A stretch of DNA of 27,265 nucleotides from the IMG/VR virus record IMGVR_UViG_3300047564_001198, positions 1-27,265 of that record. One strand, given 5' to 3'. This stretch comes from a virus. The notes below the pieces were generated by a model, which was not told the DNA's origin, did not search any database, and saw only the letters and a list, made by a program, of their open reading frames with translations. Both the position numbers and the translations under genes were made by a program. This document shows positions 5,453 to 15,700 of this stretch, one piece after another. Each line of letters begins with the position of its first letter. The stretch's first letter is position 1.

Positions 5453-8394
5453 TGGCTGCCGTATCTCAGAAAATCCCTAACCTAATTGGCGGGGTCTCGC
5501 AGCAGCCGGACGCTTTTAAGCTGCCCAATCAACTGCGGGAATGCATCAATTACTACCCTGATCCGACCTTTGGTCTTGCCAAGCGTCCTGGGCTTCGTGG
5601 CATCCGCAAGTTAGCTAATGCGGCTTCTGATGGTACGTGGTTTACCATCTTTCGAGATGATGAAGAGAAGTACACTGCTCAGTTCACCAAGCAAGGAGTT
5701 TTGAGGATCTGGGATGCCGACAGTGGTATACAACAGACTGTTAACACTCCTGCTGCTTCGGCTACTACCTACGCAACCCACACGGATTCAACAGATCTGG
5801 AGATTCTTCAGATCAACGACTTCAACTTTGTTCTCAATAGGCGAATCATTGTAGGAGAAAATGCTGGAGATACCAGTCCAGCCTTAACTCCTTTTGGTTT
5901 CGTAACTCTCAACAGTGTTGCCTACGACACGACCTACACGGTTGTAATTGCTGGCACATCCTTTAGCTTCAACACTCCAACCACTTCTGGTACGTCTTTG
6001 AATGCCAGCACCATCCTTAACGGTTTGGTTACGGCAATCAATGCCAACCCCGCCTTCGTGGCCACGGCCATTGGCAACTCAATTCACATTCGTAGGGCCG
6101 ACAACGCAGACTTCTCTCTTGAGGCCAAGGGTGGCGTTGCTGGTAACGCTATTGAGGCTTATAAAGGGACCGTGAGTACCGTTAGCCAACTTCCTCGTCA
6201 ATTCCTTAACGGCTCCATCGTAAAGATCTTGGCCTCTGAAACTTCTCAGGGTGATGATTACTACGTGAAGTTTGTTACCAGCAATGGTGGAACTTCTGGC
6301 ACTGGTGTGTGGGAAGAGACGATTGGTCCTAGTGTTGTTGAAACACTTAATGAGGCCACCATGCCTCACGTGATTATTCGTGAAGCCAATGGTACGTTTA
6401 CCTTCCGTAAGCTTGACGAGGCTTCTGCCATTGCAACCCCAGCAACGGCTTCGGTGACTGGTGTGCCCTCTGGGTTGACTATCCTTACCACTGGCAATGG
6501 TAGGTTTGCTGTTGGTCAGAGCTTTCCGGTTTACGGCGGCACTGGCCTCAACATGCGCCTTAAGGTGACGGCTGTACGTACAGATCTGATCGTCAACAAC
6601 TTTGCTTGGGCCCCCAGCCCTGCCACTTACATTGAGAAGGTGGTATCAATCACTGGAACCCAAACTTACACTTGGTATTCAGGTGGAGTTCCATTCCAGG
6701 TCACTTCTACCGATAGCAGCTTCACCATTGGCAACCTGGAGTTTTCGATTCTAGGGTCCTATAATACTGTGCCTTCTGGTGATCCTAACGTGGCTCTCCG
6801 TCAGCAGGCTGGACTCACTGTTACCGCCACCATTCCAGGTGTGATTGATGGGGTAACCATCAGCCGCTCTGGTCGTGGGTACACGGCTCTGGATGTTGTG
6901 TCTAATGCTGAGGGTGACACCTTTAGAATTGACACGGTAGCCACCGTAACACAAACCGTTGATGGTATTGGTAAGCAGTTCTGGAAGCCTCGGGTCGTGG
7001 GTGATGCTGAGACAAACCCCATGCCTACCTTTGTTGGCAGTCCGATCCACGGCATCTCGTTCTTCAAGAATCGTTTGATCTTGATGTCGAATGAGAATGT
7101 TATCTGCTCCAAGGCATCTGATTACTTCAATTTCTTTGCTAGCACGGTCATCACGATCGTTGATAGCGACCCAATTGATCTAAGCTGTGGATCCTTGAAG
7201 CCCATTGAGCTGCGTCATGCGGTTCAGATTCCAAGGGGCCTGGCATTGTTTGCGGACAACGCTCAGTACATCCTGGAGACCACCACCGACGCATTCTCAG
7301 CAGCCACCGCAGAGATCAACCTCCTTAGTGGATACAGCCAATCACCACGCATTGGGCCTGTTGATACTGGTTCCAGCATCCTTTTTGTTGAACAGAGCGA
7401 CACAGCCACGGGTGTGTTTGAGATGCAAATCGGAGCTTCTGGTGATAAGCCTAATGTGGTTGAACTTACCAGAACCATTCCCTCCTATTTGCCGTCCGAC
7501 GTTAGGGACCTTAAGACCACTAGCTCTGCCTCCACGTTTGCCATCCTGAGTAATCGTGAGCTGGACAAGCTTTACTTGTTCCGGTTCTTTAATGATGGCA
7601 ACCAGCGGCTCATGTCGTCTTGGTTCCGGTGGGACATGCCTGGAGAGGTGGCCATGATTGAGTTCGATCATGATACCCTCTATGCAATCACCAAGCACAA
7701 CACCAGTCACGTTCTCAGTAAGATCAACCTGCTGACGGATACGCCTGGTGGGGCCTTGATCTTTGATGATAACTACGTTGACCTTAGGTTGGACTTGTTT
7801 GATTACAACCCGACCAAGGTCTATGATGCGGTTGCTGATGAGACCCACATCTGCTTTAAGGATGGTTTTGAGGATTCCAATCTACAGCCGGTGCTGGTTA
7901 CCTTGGATCCACTCCAACCTGGCGTTGTGTCGGAGGAGTTGCTTCAAGTTGACCTAACTGAACCCGTGGGACAGCGATACTTTGTTGTTGTGCCGGGGGA
8001 TGAAACAGGAAGTCCCTTCGCTCTTGGATACAAGTATTCCGCCTCGGCAATCCTTCCCGCTTTCTTTATTGAAGCTGGAGAAGGCCGTAAGGATACACTC
8101 AACGTCCCTATGATCACTCGTCTGTCGATTGACAGCTACAACTCTGGACCCTTTGTGGTGAATGTCAGGGCCGATGGACGCAACGAGTTCTCCTTGACAT
8201 TGCCTCAAATCGTTGGTAACCTTTATCCATTCAACACGGTTCCCATGCTACGTAACGCCCAGAACAAGGTGCCGATCATGGCAAAGGGTAACCAAGTTGA
8301 GGTTGAGATGATCGCTGATACACCCTTCCCTACTGCGCTCACGAGCATCACCTGGGAAGGAACCTACAACACCAAAGGAATCCGTCCACGCTAA
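5452..8394 (+). CDS. tail tubular protein B / nozzle (T7 gp12-like)
   Basis: The N terminus (QKIPNLIGGVSQQPDAFKLP followed by an NYYPDP and KRPG stretch) is the signature of the gp12 nozzle family in T7-like phages. Later landmarks are HGISFFKNRLILMSNENV (around residues 530-545) and the FRFFNDGNQRLMSSWFRW region (around 710). At 980 residues it is much longer than T7 gp12 (794 aa). Much of the extra length seems to lie in residues about 160-500, which are Ser/Thr/Gly-rich and beta-like, a pattern common to cyanophage nozzles. The hexameric nozzle closes the portal channel and carries the fibres. It overlaps both neighbours in TAATG junctions (5450-5454 and 8392-8396). Confidence 0.96.
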   Translation: MAAVSQKIPNLIGGVSQQPDAFKLPNQLRECINYYPDPTFGLAKRPGLRGIRKLANAASDGTWFTIFRDDEEKYTAQFTKQGVLRIWDADSGIQQTVNTPAASATTYATHTDSTDLEILQINDFNFVLNRRIIVGENAGDTSPALTPFGFVTLNSVAYDTTYTVVIAGTSFSFNTPTTSGTSLNASTILNGLVTAINANPAFVATAIGNSIHIRRADNADFSLEAKGGVAGNAIEAYKGTVSTVSQLPRQFLNGSIVKILASETSQGDDYYVKFVTSNGGTSGTGVWEETIGPSVVETLNEATMPHVIIREANGTFTFRKLDEASAIATPATASVTGVPSGLTILTTGNGRFAVGQSFPVYGGTGLNMRLKVTAVRTDLIVNNFAWAPSPATYIEKVVSITGTQTYTWYSGGVPFQVTSTDSSFTIGNLEFSILGSYNTVPSGDPNVALRQQAGLTVTATIPGVIDGVTISRSGRGYTALDVVSNAEGDTFRIDTVATVTQTVDGIGKQFWKPRVVGDAETNPMPTFVGSPIHGISFFKNRLILMSNENVICSKASDYFNFFASTVITIVDSDPIDLSCGSLKPIELRHAVQIPRGLALFADNAQYILETTTDAFSAATAEINLLSGYSQSPRIGPVDTGSSILFVEQSDTATGVFEMQIGASGDKPNVVELTRTIPSYLPSDVRDLKTTSSASTFAILSNRELDKLYLFRFFNDGNQRLMSSWFRWDMPGEVAMIEFDHDTLYAITKHNTSHVLSKINLLTDTPGGALIFDDNYVDLRLDLFDYNPTKVYDAVADETHICFKDGFEDSNLQPVLVTLDPLQPGVVSEELLQVDLTEPVGQRYFVVVPGDETGSPFALGYKYSASAILPAFFIEAGEGRKDTLNVPMITRLSIDSYNSGPFVVNVRADGRNEFSLTLPQIVGNLYPFNTVPMLRNAQNKVPIMAKGNQVEVEMIADTPFPTALTSITWEGTYNTKGIRPR

Positions 8395-8879
8395 TGGGAA
8401 TTTGCACCAAGCTAATCCACCAAGCCAGCCACCTAGATGCTATTTGGGTGGCAAAAAACCTACAAGAGAATGACAGGCAAGAAATTCTTGGGCTAGGTTT
8501 TGATGACCTAGAACAGGCACTTATCTTGTCTGTCTACTCCTCTGAAAACCCAGTCACCTTTTGGAACCCCGATGGAATGATTTGTGGGATTGCGGGGGTG
8601 TCCAGAACAGACGCCCAAAGCGGGAAGATTTGGATGGTGACAACACCATACATCCGCCCCTATCCAAAACTATTCTTTAAGGAAGCCAAAAAGTGGCTAG
8701 CCCAACAGACTAGCTATGATGTCCTTTACAACATAGCAGATCCGCGTAACCGAATGCACATGAAGCTCTTGCACATGCTTGGCTTTAAAAAGCTTGGGTA
8801 CGTGGCTGTTGGTCCTAATCGTTTAACCTATGTTGAATTTGCTAAATTAGTGCCATGTGCCTTGGAGCCGAAACCCTAG
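8394..8879 (+). CDS. internal virion protein A (T7 gp13-like, GNAT-like fold)
   Basis: A 161-residue protein (T7 gp13 is 138) starting at a TAATG overlap with the nozzle gene. It has the GNAT-like layout seen in gp13 relatives: CGIAGVSRTDAQSGKIWMVT, a central KLFFKEAKKWLAQQ helix, and MHMKLLHMLGFKKLGYVAVG, resembling the last beta-alpha-beta of acyltransferases. In T7, gp13 is needed to stabilise the internal core even though it is nearly absent from mature particles. The usual acetyl-CoA loop is not evident, so it is best viewed as an assembly factor with a borrowed fold. Its end overlaps the next gene by 25 bases. Confidence 0.85.
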   Translation: MGICTKLIHQASHLDAIWVAKNLQENDRQEILGLGFDDLEQALILSVYSSENPVTFWNPDGMICGIAGVSRTDAQSGKIWMVTTPYIRPYPKLFFKEAKKWLAQQTSYDVLYNIADPRNRMHMKLLHMLGFKKLGYVAVGPNRLTYVEFAKLVPCALEPKP

Positions 8880-9559
8880 CCATTGTCACAGCGATTGGAT
8901 CAGCAGCCTCATCAGCTATTGGATCCATTGCTGCGTACACTCAACAACAACAGCAGGCTAATTATCAAAACGCTGTTGCTCAACAACAATATCAAGCCCA
9001 GCTAGCTGCTTACCAACAGTCTGAACGTGCCTACAGCGAACAGATTCGTCTGAACTCGGAGGCTGCTAATCGTGCCTACACGTCGGAGCAGGGGAAACTT
9101 ACGGCTGAATACCGTAAGGCCACTGAAAAGGCCCAAGAGCTGTCCATCAAGTCTCTCCAACAGCAAGGGACGGTGTTAGCCAGCGGTAGGAGTGGTCAGT
9201 CCATTGGCCTGCTTATGGCTGATGCTGATCGTATGTTTGGTCGAGACTACGCGATGCTTGGTCAGAACCTTGCCTATGCTGAACAGGATTACGTTACTGG
9301 AACTCAATCCATCTTTAATCAAGCCCAAACACAACAGAACCTGGCAGCGTCTCAACGGATGCTTCAGCCTTCTGCGCCAATCAATGTTCCTGGTCCTAGT
9401 GGCATTGGATTGATTGCTGGCATCGGCGGTGCTGTTGTTGGTGGAGCTAGCACGTTTGGACAGCTCAAAGCCCCTCAAGTGGGTGGTGGAGCCCAACCAC
9501 GCCCCGTAGCCAATCCAGCCTTGAGCACCCCAACCAAAACCGTTATTGACTGGCGTTAA
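8855..9559 (+). CDS. internal virion protein B (T7 gp14-like)
   Basis: A 234-residue protein in the gp14 position (T7 gp14 is 196). It opens with a hydrophobic Ala/Ile segment (residues about 7-25), continues as a long Gln/Ala/Tyr-rich coiled region (about 28-150), and has a second Gly/Ala/Ile hydrophobic segment near residues 185-205. This layout is shared with gp14, which on infection is ejected and forms the outer-membrane part of the DNA conduit. The SGRSGQSIGLLMADADRMFGRDYAMLG segment begins with the SGRSG turn that is typical of the family. The chosen ATG lies inside the end of the gp13-like gene, a coupling arrangement. Confidence 0.88.
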   Translation: MCLGAETLAIVTAIGSAASSAIGSIAAYTQQQQQANYQNAVAQQQYQAQLAAYQQSERAYSEQIRLNSEAANRAYTSEQGKLTAEYRKATEKAQELSIKSLQQQGTVLASGRSGQSIGLLMADADRMFGRDYAMLGQNLAYAEQDYVTGTQSIFNQAQTQQNLAASQRMLQPSAPINVPGPSGIGLIAGIGGAVVGGASTFGQLKAPQVGGGAQPRPVANPALSTPTKTVIDWR

Positions 9560-9563
9560 GTAA

Positions 9564-12500
9564 ATGGCTAAAATTTATGAAACACGAGATCCTGCTGTTC
9601 AGCTAACTGGACCTCAGGATGCGGTGGGATTTCAACCAGTTCAAGCCTTTGATCCAAGTCGTAACTTTCTGGCTGAATCAGAACGACGCACTCGTCAAGC
9701 TGAAACTGCTGGAGCGGTGTTCTTTGAAAATCAAGCCAGAGACATTGAAGCCCTTGTCGGGTTCTCAGACACACTTGGCAAGTACATGGTCAAGAAGGCC
9801 GAAGAACGCAACAAGGCGGACTACCTTAGGGGGTTGACTGACTTGTCCGTTGGCGAAGCTGAGATCAAACCAGAGGCCCTTCAAAAGCACCAGCAACAGA
9901 CCCAGTTCCTGAAGGCTGAGGCAGAAGGAGAGCTTCAGGTTGCTAATGAGATCAGCCAAACCAACCCAGCAGCAGCTGAAAGCTTCTACAACCGGGCTCC
10001 GGCTCGAAGTGGATGGGAGAACTATGGTAGGGCCGTTCGCCAGGCACAGCTGACCGCAGCCGAAAGTTCTTCCTTCTTCAGCAGCTTTCTGAATCGTACA
10101 GATCCTGGGTCGGCTATTTCCATCACCCAACAAGATGGATCTACACGTACATTTGTACCAGCAGAGGCCCGTAACGAGGAAGAACTGGCAGCCGTCATGG
10201 CAGCAGCCAGCAGCGAGTTCATGACTTCCTCGGGACTTGCGCGGTTGAATCCGGCCATCATTGCCGAGCATGTGCTTCCTCGTTTCGATGAGGCCCGTGC
10301 TGGAGCAGCAGCAAACCGGATGAAGGAGATCTTTGCCAACAACCGGCAAGATCGCCTTGATGAGATTGACGTTACTGTCAGTCGTCTTCTGGCCTCAACC
10401 CAGGATCCTCAGCTCCTTCAAGATGGTATTGCTAAGGCCTTTGATGATGCCTACTTAGTCACCAGGGACCGCAGGGCCTCCAACGAGTTTGTTTCTGGTA
10501 AGCTCTTTGAATCCCTTGAGTCTCTTAGTCGTAGCAATCCAAACGCTGCCGATGCTGTCAAAGGTATTCTGAAGTCCACCCCGATCAATCCCAACAAACC
10601 GGAACTGGGAACCCTCTATGATCGGTTTGAGTCGCAGTTTGACCAGCTTGATAAGATCATCCAAGACTCGACTCGGGAACAAGAGCTTGTTGAGCAGGAA
10701 AACCTTAAGCAACGTATCGACGACATTCTCGGTACGCAGCTCACCGCCCAGCAGACTGGTAACCTAACCCAAGCACAGAAGGCCTTTGACAGTGCTGAGA
10801 CCCTGCTGAAGGAGCTTTCGGCGCAGTACCCTAATGAGGCATCAACGGCCCTTGTAGAGCTTCGTGGACGGCGGAGAAACTACTCCGTTGAAAACGAACG
10901 GGTTATTCTTAAAAACATCAAGGATCCAGACGAATTGTCTGCTCTTCTGGTTGGTGGCTATATCAGTCAGGAGGGGTATGATTCCGTTAAGGATACTATT
11001 CCTTCTAGCGATGGTAAGGCCAAGATCAACAGCGTGGCAGGAGATCTGATTGGCTTCTTCACAAGCCTTCTTTCAGACGAAGCGATTCGTAAAGGAGCCA
11101 ACCCAGAAAACGCCAGAGCAATGTCTAAACCCATTGCAACGCAACTTGTCAACGAGCTTCAGGTCTACGGATACAACCGTGAATCCGCCGCCAGGGCAGC
11201 AGGTCAAGCCATCACAACGGCAGCTCTCTACGACGAACTTATCCAACGCGGTCAAGATCAACTTAAGAATAACGCACGTTTTGAAGTTAAAGTTGAAAAC
11301 GGTGTTATTAAAACACGCCTGGCCGATAAAGATTTTGTATCGTCTTCTGTCAAACTGGAACGAGGCCCTAGCCTTGAAGACCTCACCAATCGAGCCCTTA
11401 ACAAGCTTCCTAAGGTTGCTTCGGCATTCTCCCCTAGTCTCGACAAATCACAGGTTGAGGCTAATATAGACGCCATCCGATCTGGTGGTAAGCCTGACGA
11501 GCGCGTTCGTATCCTGGCTGCCGCTGCAAACGTATCGGACCTCGACCTACTAAAAACACAAGCAAAACGGTATGGTATCAACACCTCTTCTTTGGACGGC
11601 TCAACAGCAGGAAAAACCTATCAAGCAAACCTGGCTATTGACCCTACGGCTGCTCGCATTCTTGCCAACCCTCGCTCTACAAGGCTTCAGCGTCAACGAG
11701 CCAGTGAGGTCCTTGAACGCGCCCGTAATCGTCAAACCTATCAGCAAGACTATTCTGATGGTAAAGCGTTTGCTGACCTTAGAACCGCTATAGTTTCCAG
11801 GGAAGGTGGTGCCCAAGGGTACAATGCTGCCAACCGTGGATCTGCTGGAGACACTCCTGGTGGTGTTCCTAATCTCACCAACATGACCATTCAAGAGGTA
11901 CTCAACCTATACAACACAGGTGGGTACAATGTTCTTGGCGGGTATCAGTTCAAACGTACTACTCTTCAAGGATTGATAAAGGATACTGGCATTCCCATGA
12001 CCAGTAAGTTTACCCCTGAGGTTCAAGATCAACTCTTTGAGTCGTACTTTACCAATGGCAGTAACAACCGTAAGCGTCTGTCTGGTTACGTAAGTGGTCA
12101 AAACAATGATCTCCGTGGTGCCCTTGAAGACCTGAGCCTTGAGTTTGCTGCGGTTCGTAGCCTCAATGGTCGTGGTCAGTACGATGGTACTGCTGGAAAC
12201 AGGGCTAGCCTTGACGCTGCTCAACTGCTTCGGCAGATTCGTGAGGAGCGTGTTGGACGTGGCCGTCCGGTGGATATGAGTAACAACAACATCCAATCAT
12301 TCCGCATTGAGACCACTGGAAATAGCTTTCAGCCTGGTATTGACATGTGGTTTGCGGATAAGCGATTTGGTGCGGTTCTACCGGGTACTGTAAAAGAAAT
12401 TCGTAGGAACTACGGAAACTATGGCAACATGGTTATCGTAGAATCCACAGACCCTGCTACTGGAGAAACCGTGGATGCCCTCTATGCTCACCTTGCGTCG

Positions 12501-12713
12501 ATCTCTGTTGCCCCTGGGCAGCGCATTCGGCCTGGTCAGATGGTTGGTGTTCAAGGTGGAACTGGTCGTGTGGTATCGTCTGATGGCACTATTGCCAGCG
12601 TAGACTTCTTGTCTCCTGCTCCGAGGGGCAGCAACAGCATGAAGCCTTATCGTTACTGGCGAGAGCTTGCCGGAAGACTTCAGTCATCCATTCAATCTGG
12701 ACGACCTCTTTAG
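9564..12713 (+). CDS. internal core protein (gp15-like) with lysozyme-like and M23-like C-terminal domains
   Basis: At 1049 residues it is about 300 longer than T7 gp15 (747). Residues 1-700 are helical and Gln/Glu/Ala-rich, as for the gp15 ejection-tube protein. Residues about 735-890 look like a peptidoglycan-cleaving lysozyme-like domain: SREGGAQGYNA with candidate catalytic Glu747, then NRGSAGDTPGG, and GGYQFKRTTLQGLI. Residues about 915-1030 resemble an M23 (LytM) domain: QPGID, NYGNMVIVE, then YAHLASISVAPGQRIRPGQM. The usual HxGxD begins with Gln923 in place of His, and the final HLH is S-V-D (1012-1014), so its zinc site is probably degraded. Only Asp927 and His976 are kept. In T7 the wall-cutting domain is in gp16. 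The gene ends just before a terminator. Confidence 0.85.
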   Translation: MAKIYETRDPAVQLTGPQDAVGFQPVQAFDPSRNFLAESERRTRQAETAGAVFFENQARDIEALVGFSDTLGKYMVKKAEERNKADYLRGLTDLSVGEAEIKPEALQKHQQQTQFLKAEAEGELQVANEISQTNPAAAESFYNRAPARSGWENYGRAVRQAQLTAAESSSFFSSFLNRTDPGSAISITQQDGSTRTFVPAEARNEEELAAVMAAASSEFMTSSGLARLNPAIIAEHVLPRFDEARAGAAANRMKEIFANNRQDRLDEIDVTVSRLLASTQDPQLLQDGIAKAFDDAYLVTRDRRASNEFVSGKLFESLESLSRSNPNAADAVKGILKSTPINPNKPELGTLYDRFESQFDQLDKIIQDSTREQELVEQENLKQRIDDILGTQLTAQQTGNLTQAQKAFDSAETLLKELSAQYPNEASTALVELRGRRRNYSVENERVILKNIKDPDELSALLVGGYISQEGYDSVKDTIPSSDGKAKINSVAGDLIGFFTSLLSDEAIRKGANPENARAMSKPIATQLVNELQVYGYNRESAARAAGQAITTAALYDELIQRGQDQLKNNARFEVKVENGVIKTRLADKDFVSSSVKLERGPSLEDLTNRALNKLPKVASAFSPSLDKSQVEANIDAIRSGGKPDERVRILAAAANVSDLDLLKTQAKRYGINTSSLDGSTAGKTYQANLAIDPTAARILANPRSTRLQRQRASEVLERARNRQTYQQDYSDGKAFADLRTAIVSREGGAQGYNAANRGSAGDTPGGVPNLTNMTIQEVLNLYNTGGYNVLGGYQFKRTTLQGLIKDTGIPMTSKFTPEVQDQLFESYFTNGSNNRKRLSGYVSGQNNDLRGALEDLSLEFAAVRSLNGRGQYDGTAGNRASLDAAQLLRQIREERVGRGRPVDMSNNNIQSFRIETTGNSFQPGIDMWFADKRFGAVLPGTVKEIRRNYGNYGNMVIVESTDPATGETVDALYAHLASISVAPGQRIRPGQMVGVQGGTGRVVSSDGTIASVDFLSPAPRGSNSMKPYRYWRELAGRLQSSIQSGRPL

Positions 12714-12720
12714 TTGTCAT

Positions 12721-12755
12721 GGGCTTATTCATCTGCGGGTGAGTAGGCCCTTTTT
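12721..12755 (+). terminator. rho-independent terminator after the gp15-like gene
   Basis: GGGCTTATTCA (12721-12731) pairs over its full length with TGAGTAGGCCC (12740-12750), giving eleven pairs with two G-U wobbles around an eight-base loop, followed directly by TTTTT. It lies in the gap between the gp15- and gp16-like genes and implies that gp16 and the downstream genes need read-through or a separate promoter. Confidence 0.9.
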
Positions 12756-12791
12756 AATAAACACTTCACTTCTCCTGAGGGAGACATCTAA

Positions 12792-15700
12792 ATGCCTAAA
12801 TGGAATCCTTTGGATAACCCCAATGAAGTAAGTGGGTTGTCTGGTGACTACTACACAAAGACCTTCTCGGAACAAGACCGCAAGCGTAAGCAGCGTCAGC
12901 AACAGCAATTACAAAAGCAACAGCAGGCTAAAGCAGCCGAAGATAAAAAGAAGGCCCAAGAGGAAGCGAAAACTCGCAAACGTCAAGAACAAACAGTTAA
13001 TCCTCTTGAAGCCATTGGGTCTGCTTTGGCTCCTGTTGGTGATGTTATCCAAGCTCCATTTGATTTCATTGCTGATCGTGCTCAAGAACTTGAGACAGCC
13101 ATCTTTGGAAAAGAAGAGACGGCTCGGCGTCAAAAGATTGCTCAGGAAGTAAGGGAAGGGGTGCGTAAACCCTTTACCCGTGAACCCCTTACCGAACAAC
13201 AGAAGCAACAGAACCTTGCTGAAAACAAGAAGTTCAAGCAGGACATGGAGGCGCCCCTTGATCTTTTGAGGGTGCCTGTTAAAGCCATTGTTGCTACAAC
13301 GGAAGGTCTTCTGGACATTTCCACTCAGGCGGCTCTGGATGTTTCCATCAATCGTGACAAAAATAGAGACGAGTACATCCGTTCTGCTTGGGACTTTGGG
13401 GTAACCCCTAAGACCGACCTTGGTAAGCTTGCCGCACAAGTCTCTAGCTTTATTGTCACCACCCGCCAAGTTGGCAAGCGCCTTGGAAGCATTGGGGACA
13501 TTGGCAAGAGTCCTGTTCCTGAAGGTCTCAAGGGTGCCAAGTGGTGGGCAGCAAAGGGTAAGCGTATCATCAGTGAAGATCTGATTCCTGGTGCCATTGC
13601 TGATTTCATTCTTTCTGACCCGGAAGACGGTAACCTCAGCTCCGCCATCCAGCGCATGGTGCCTGAAGAGATGCGGGACAGCGTGTGGTTTGGCCTTGCT
13701 GCTGATCCGGACGATAACCCTTGGTTGAACCGTGTTAAGTCGGTTCTCGAAGGTGGACCCCTGAATGCCGTTGGTAACTCCTTTGGTGCCCTTTTTAAGG
13801 CCCGCAAAGTGGCTCAGGATGTACTCAAGGCAGGTGGATCCAAGGAGGAGGCCATTGCCAAGGGCGTAGACATTATTACAAAGGAGACCGATGCTGCTGC
13901 TAAGACTGATGCCAAGGCTGCTGATGTGGAGCGTGTTCGTTGGACCGAAGCCACCGATGCTGAATTGAATGGTATTCTCAATAAAGAAACGGAGCTTAAC
14001 GAGCAACTAGCTAGGATTGATCCTAATGTCGATCCTGATGAGGCCGTTCGCCTCGACGCTGAGCTGAGTGATCTCCAAGCTCAAAAGGCTGACCTCGAAG
14101 CCCGGTACTACGAAAATGCTGACCCAGATGTTCAGCGAGAGTACTGGGAAACACAAGCCGCATCTCGTGAACCCGTCAGCCCCACAAAGGCTGTCGTTGA
14201 TCAGACCGTTGGAGAACTTGCTGATGACGGCACAGGTCGTATTAGTAAGGCAGCCTCATCTGGTAACATCTTTACGGATGCTCAGATTCGCATCATGAAC
14301 CTTGATGAGGGACAACAATCCGTTATCGATAGGTTCCAGAAAAAGATTGATGTTAAGGAAATTGCCCGCAAGACTGGTCGTACCGTTGATGAACTTCGTG
14401 CTAATGCCGAGGCCATCCTGAATCGCATCGATGATGTGTTCAAGAGCTTTGACGATGTGATGGGTGAAGAGGAAATGATCAAGGCGCTCGCTGATGCGGG
14501 TGGTACGCTTGTCGAACCCAAAGGAACCTTTGCTACCAGCGAAGGTGCCATTGCCGTCAAGACTCTTGTTGATGACCTTTCCAAGAAGATCTACGACATT
14601 GCTTACGGTGCTGAGCAACTGGATTTCTCTAGTATCGGTGGTTTCAACAACTACGACCGACTGGTTGATAGGTTTGTTGGCCTGCTTGGTATCTACAAAG
14701 AGAGTGCCAGCTACCACGGCTCTGGTCTTGGTGGGTTCAAAGTTCGTCTTCGTCAGGCCTTCTCCTCTGGGGAACAGGTCATGCGTGAGATGGAGGAAGC
14801 CGACGAGCTTACCTATGGTCAAGTCAAGAAGTGGGCAGAGGAGATTAAGTCTGCTGCTCGCAGAGGAGATCCTGAGGCCCAAGAAAAGCTTCGTTCCTTG
14901 ACTCGTGCCATGGTCCTTGCCGGTGGTGATCCAGCAAATAGCATGTCTTATGCTAAGGCTGTCTTTAACATCTGGAAGGGTGGTGCTGAAAACATCTTCT
15001 ACAATAACATTCTGTCTGGTGTAAAGACTGCTGTTCGTAACTTCAGCGGTATCACTCGTATCTTCCTTGATCCAGCCGCCATTGCCCTTAGAGGTGCCAT
15101 TGGTGGTGATGAGGCTCAGGTAAGGGCGGGTCTTGCTGGCCTTGGTGCCATCCAAAGCACCATTGGAGATGCTTGGCGGATTGCTAAGATCACCTGGAAA
15201 ACAGGCGTCCCCTCTACCTGGACTCCTGCCAACGTCATCAACAAGGCAGAAATTGAGGCTGGCATTGAGATGATGGAGCGGATGGCCACCAATCCTTTGG
15301 AGCAGGCCGCTGCTGGCTTTGCTAAGTTCACGGTGCGCTATGGTCAGTTCCTGGATGCCCCAGGTAAGCTGCTGATGAGCACCGATGACTTTGTTAAGAC
15401 CATCATCGCTCGTCAACGCATTACCGAAATGGCCATCCATGACGCTATTCTTGAGTCTCCGGACATCAAGCAGCGGGGTGAGTTGATCACGAAGTACCTT
15501 AAAAAGTACTCTCAATACATGGATCCTCAGACTGGTAAGCTTAAGGATAAGGGCCTTTCAACTTATGCTGAAATTGCTACGTTCCAAGATAATCCAGGCG
15601 CAGCAGTTAACATGCTTACCGGCTTCATTGAGGCCATTCCATTTGGTAAGTTTGTGGTGCCCTTCATTCGGACACCTGCCAACCTTCTTAAGTACCAGCT

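Noticed and set aside
8855-8880. Lipobox at the Cys2 of the gp14-like protein and of the proline-rich protein at 481
   Set aside because: A lipobox needs a signal peptide before the Cys; here the Cys follows the start Met directly.
12909-15515. Long open frames on the minus strand inside the gp16-like gene (12909-14006 and 14256-15515)
   Set aside because: They mirror the codon structure of the plus-strand gene, have odd composition with many His/Asn/Thr/Leu runs, no ribosome sites, and all certain genes are on the plus strand.
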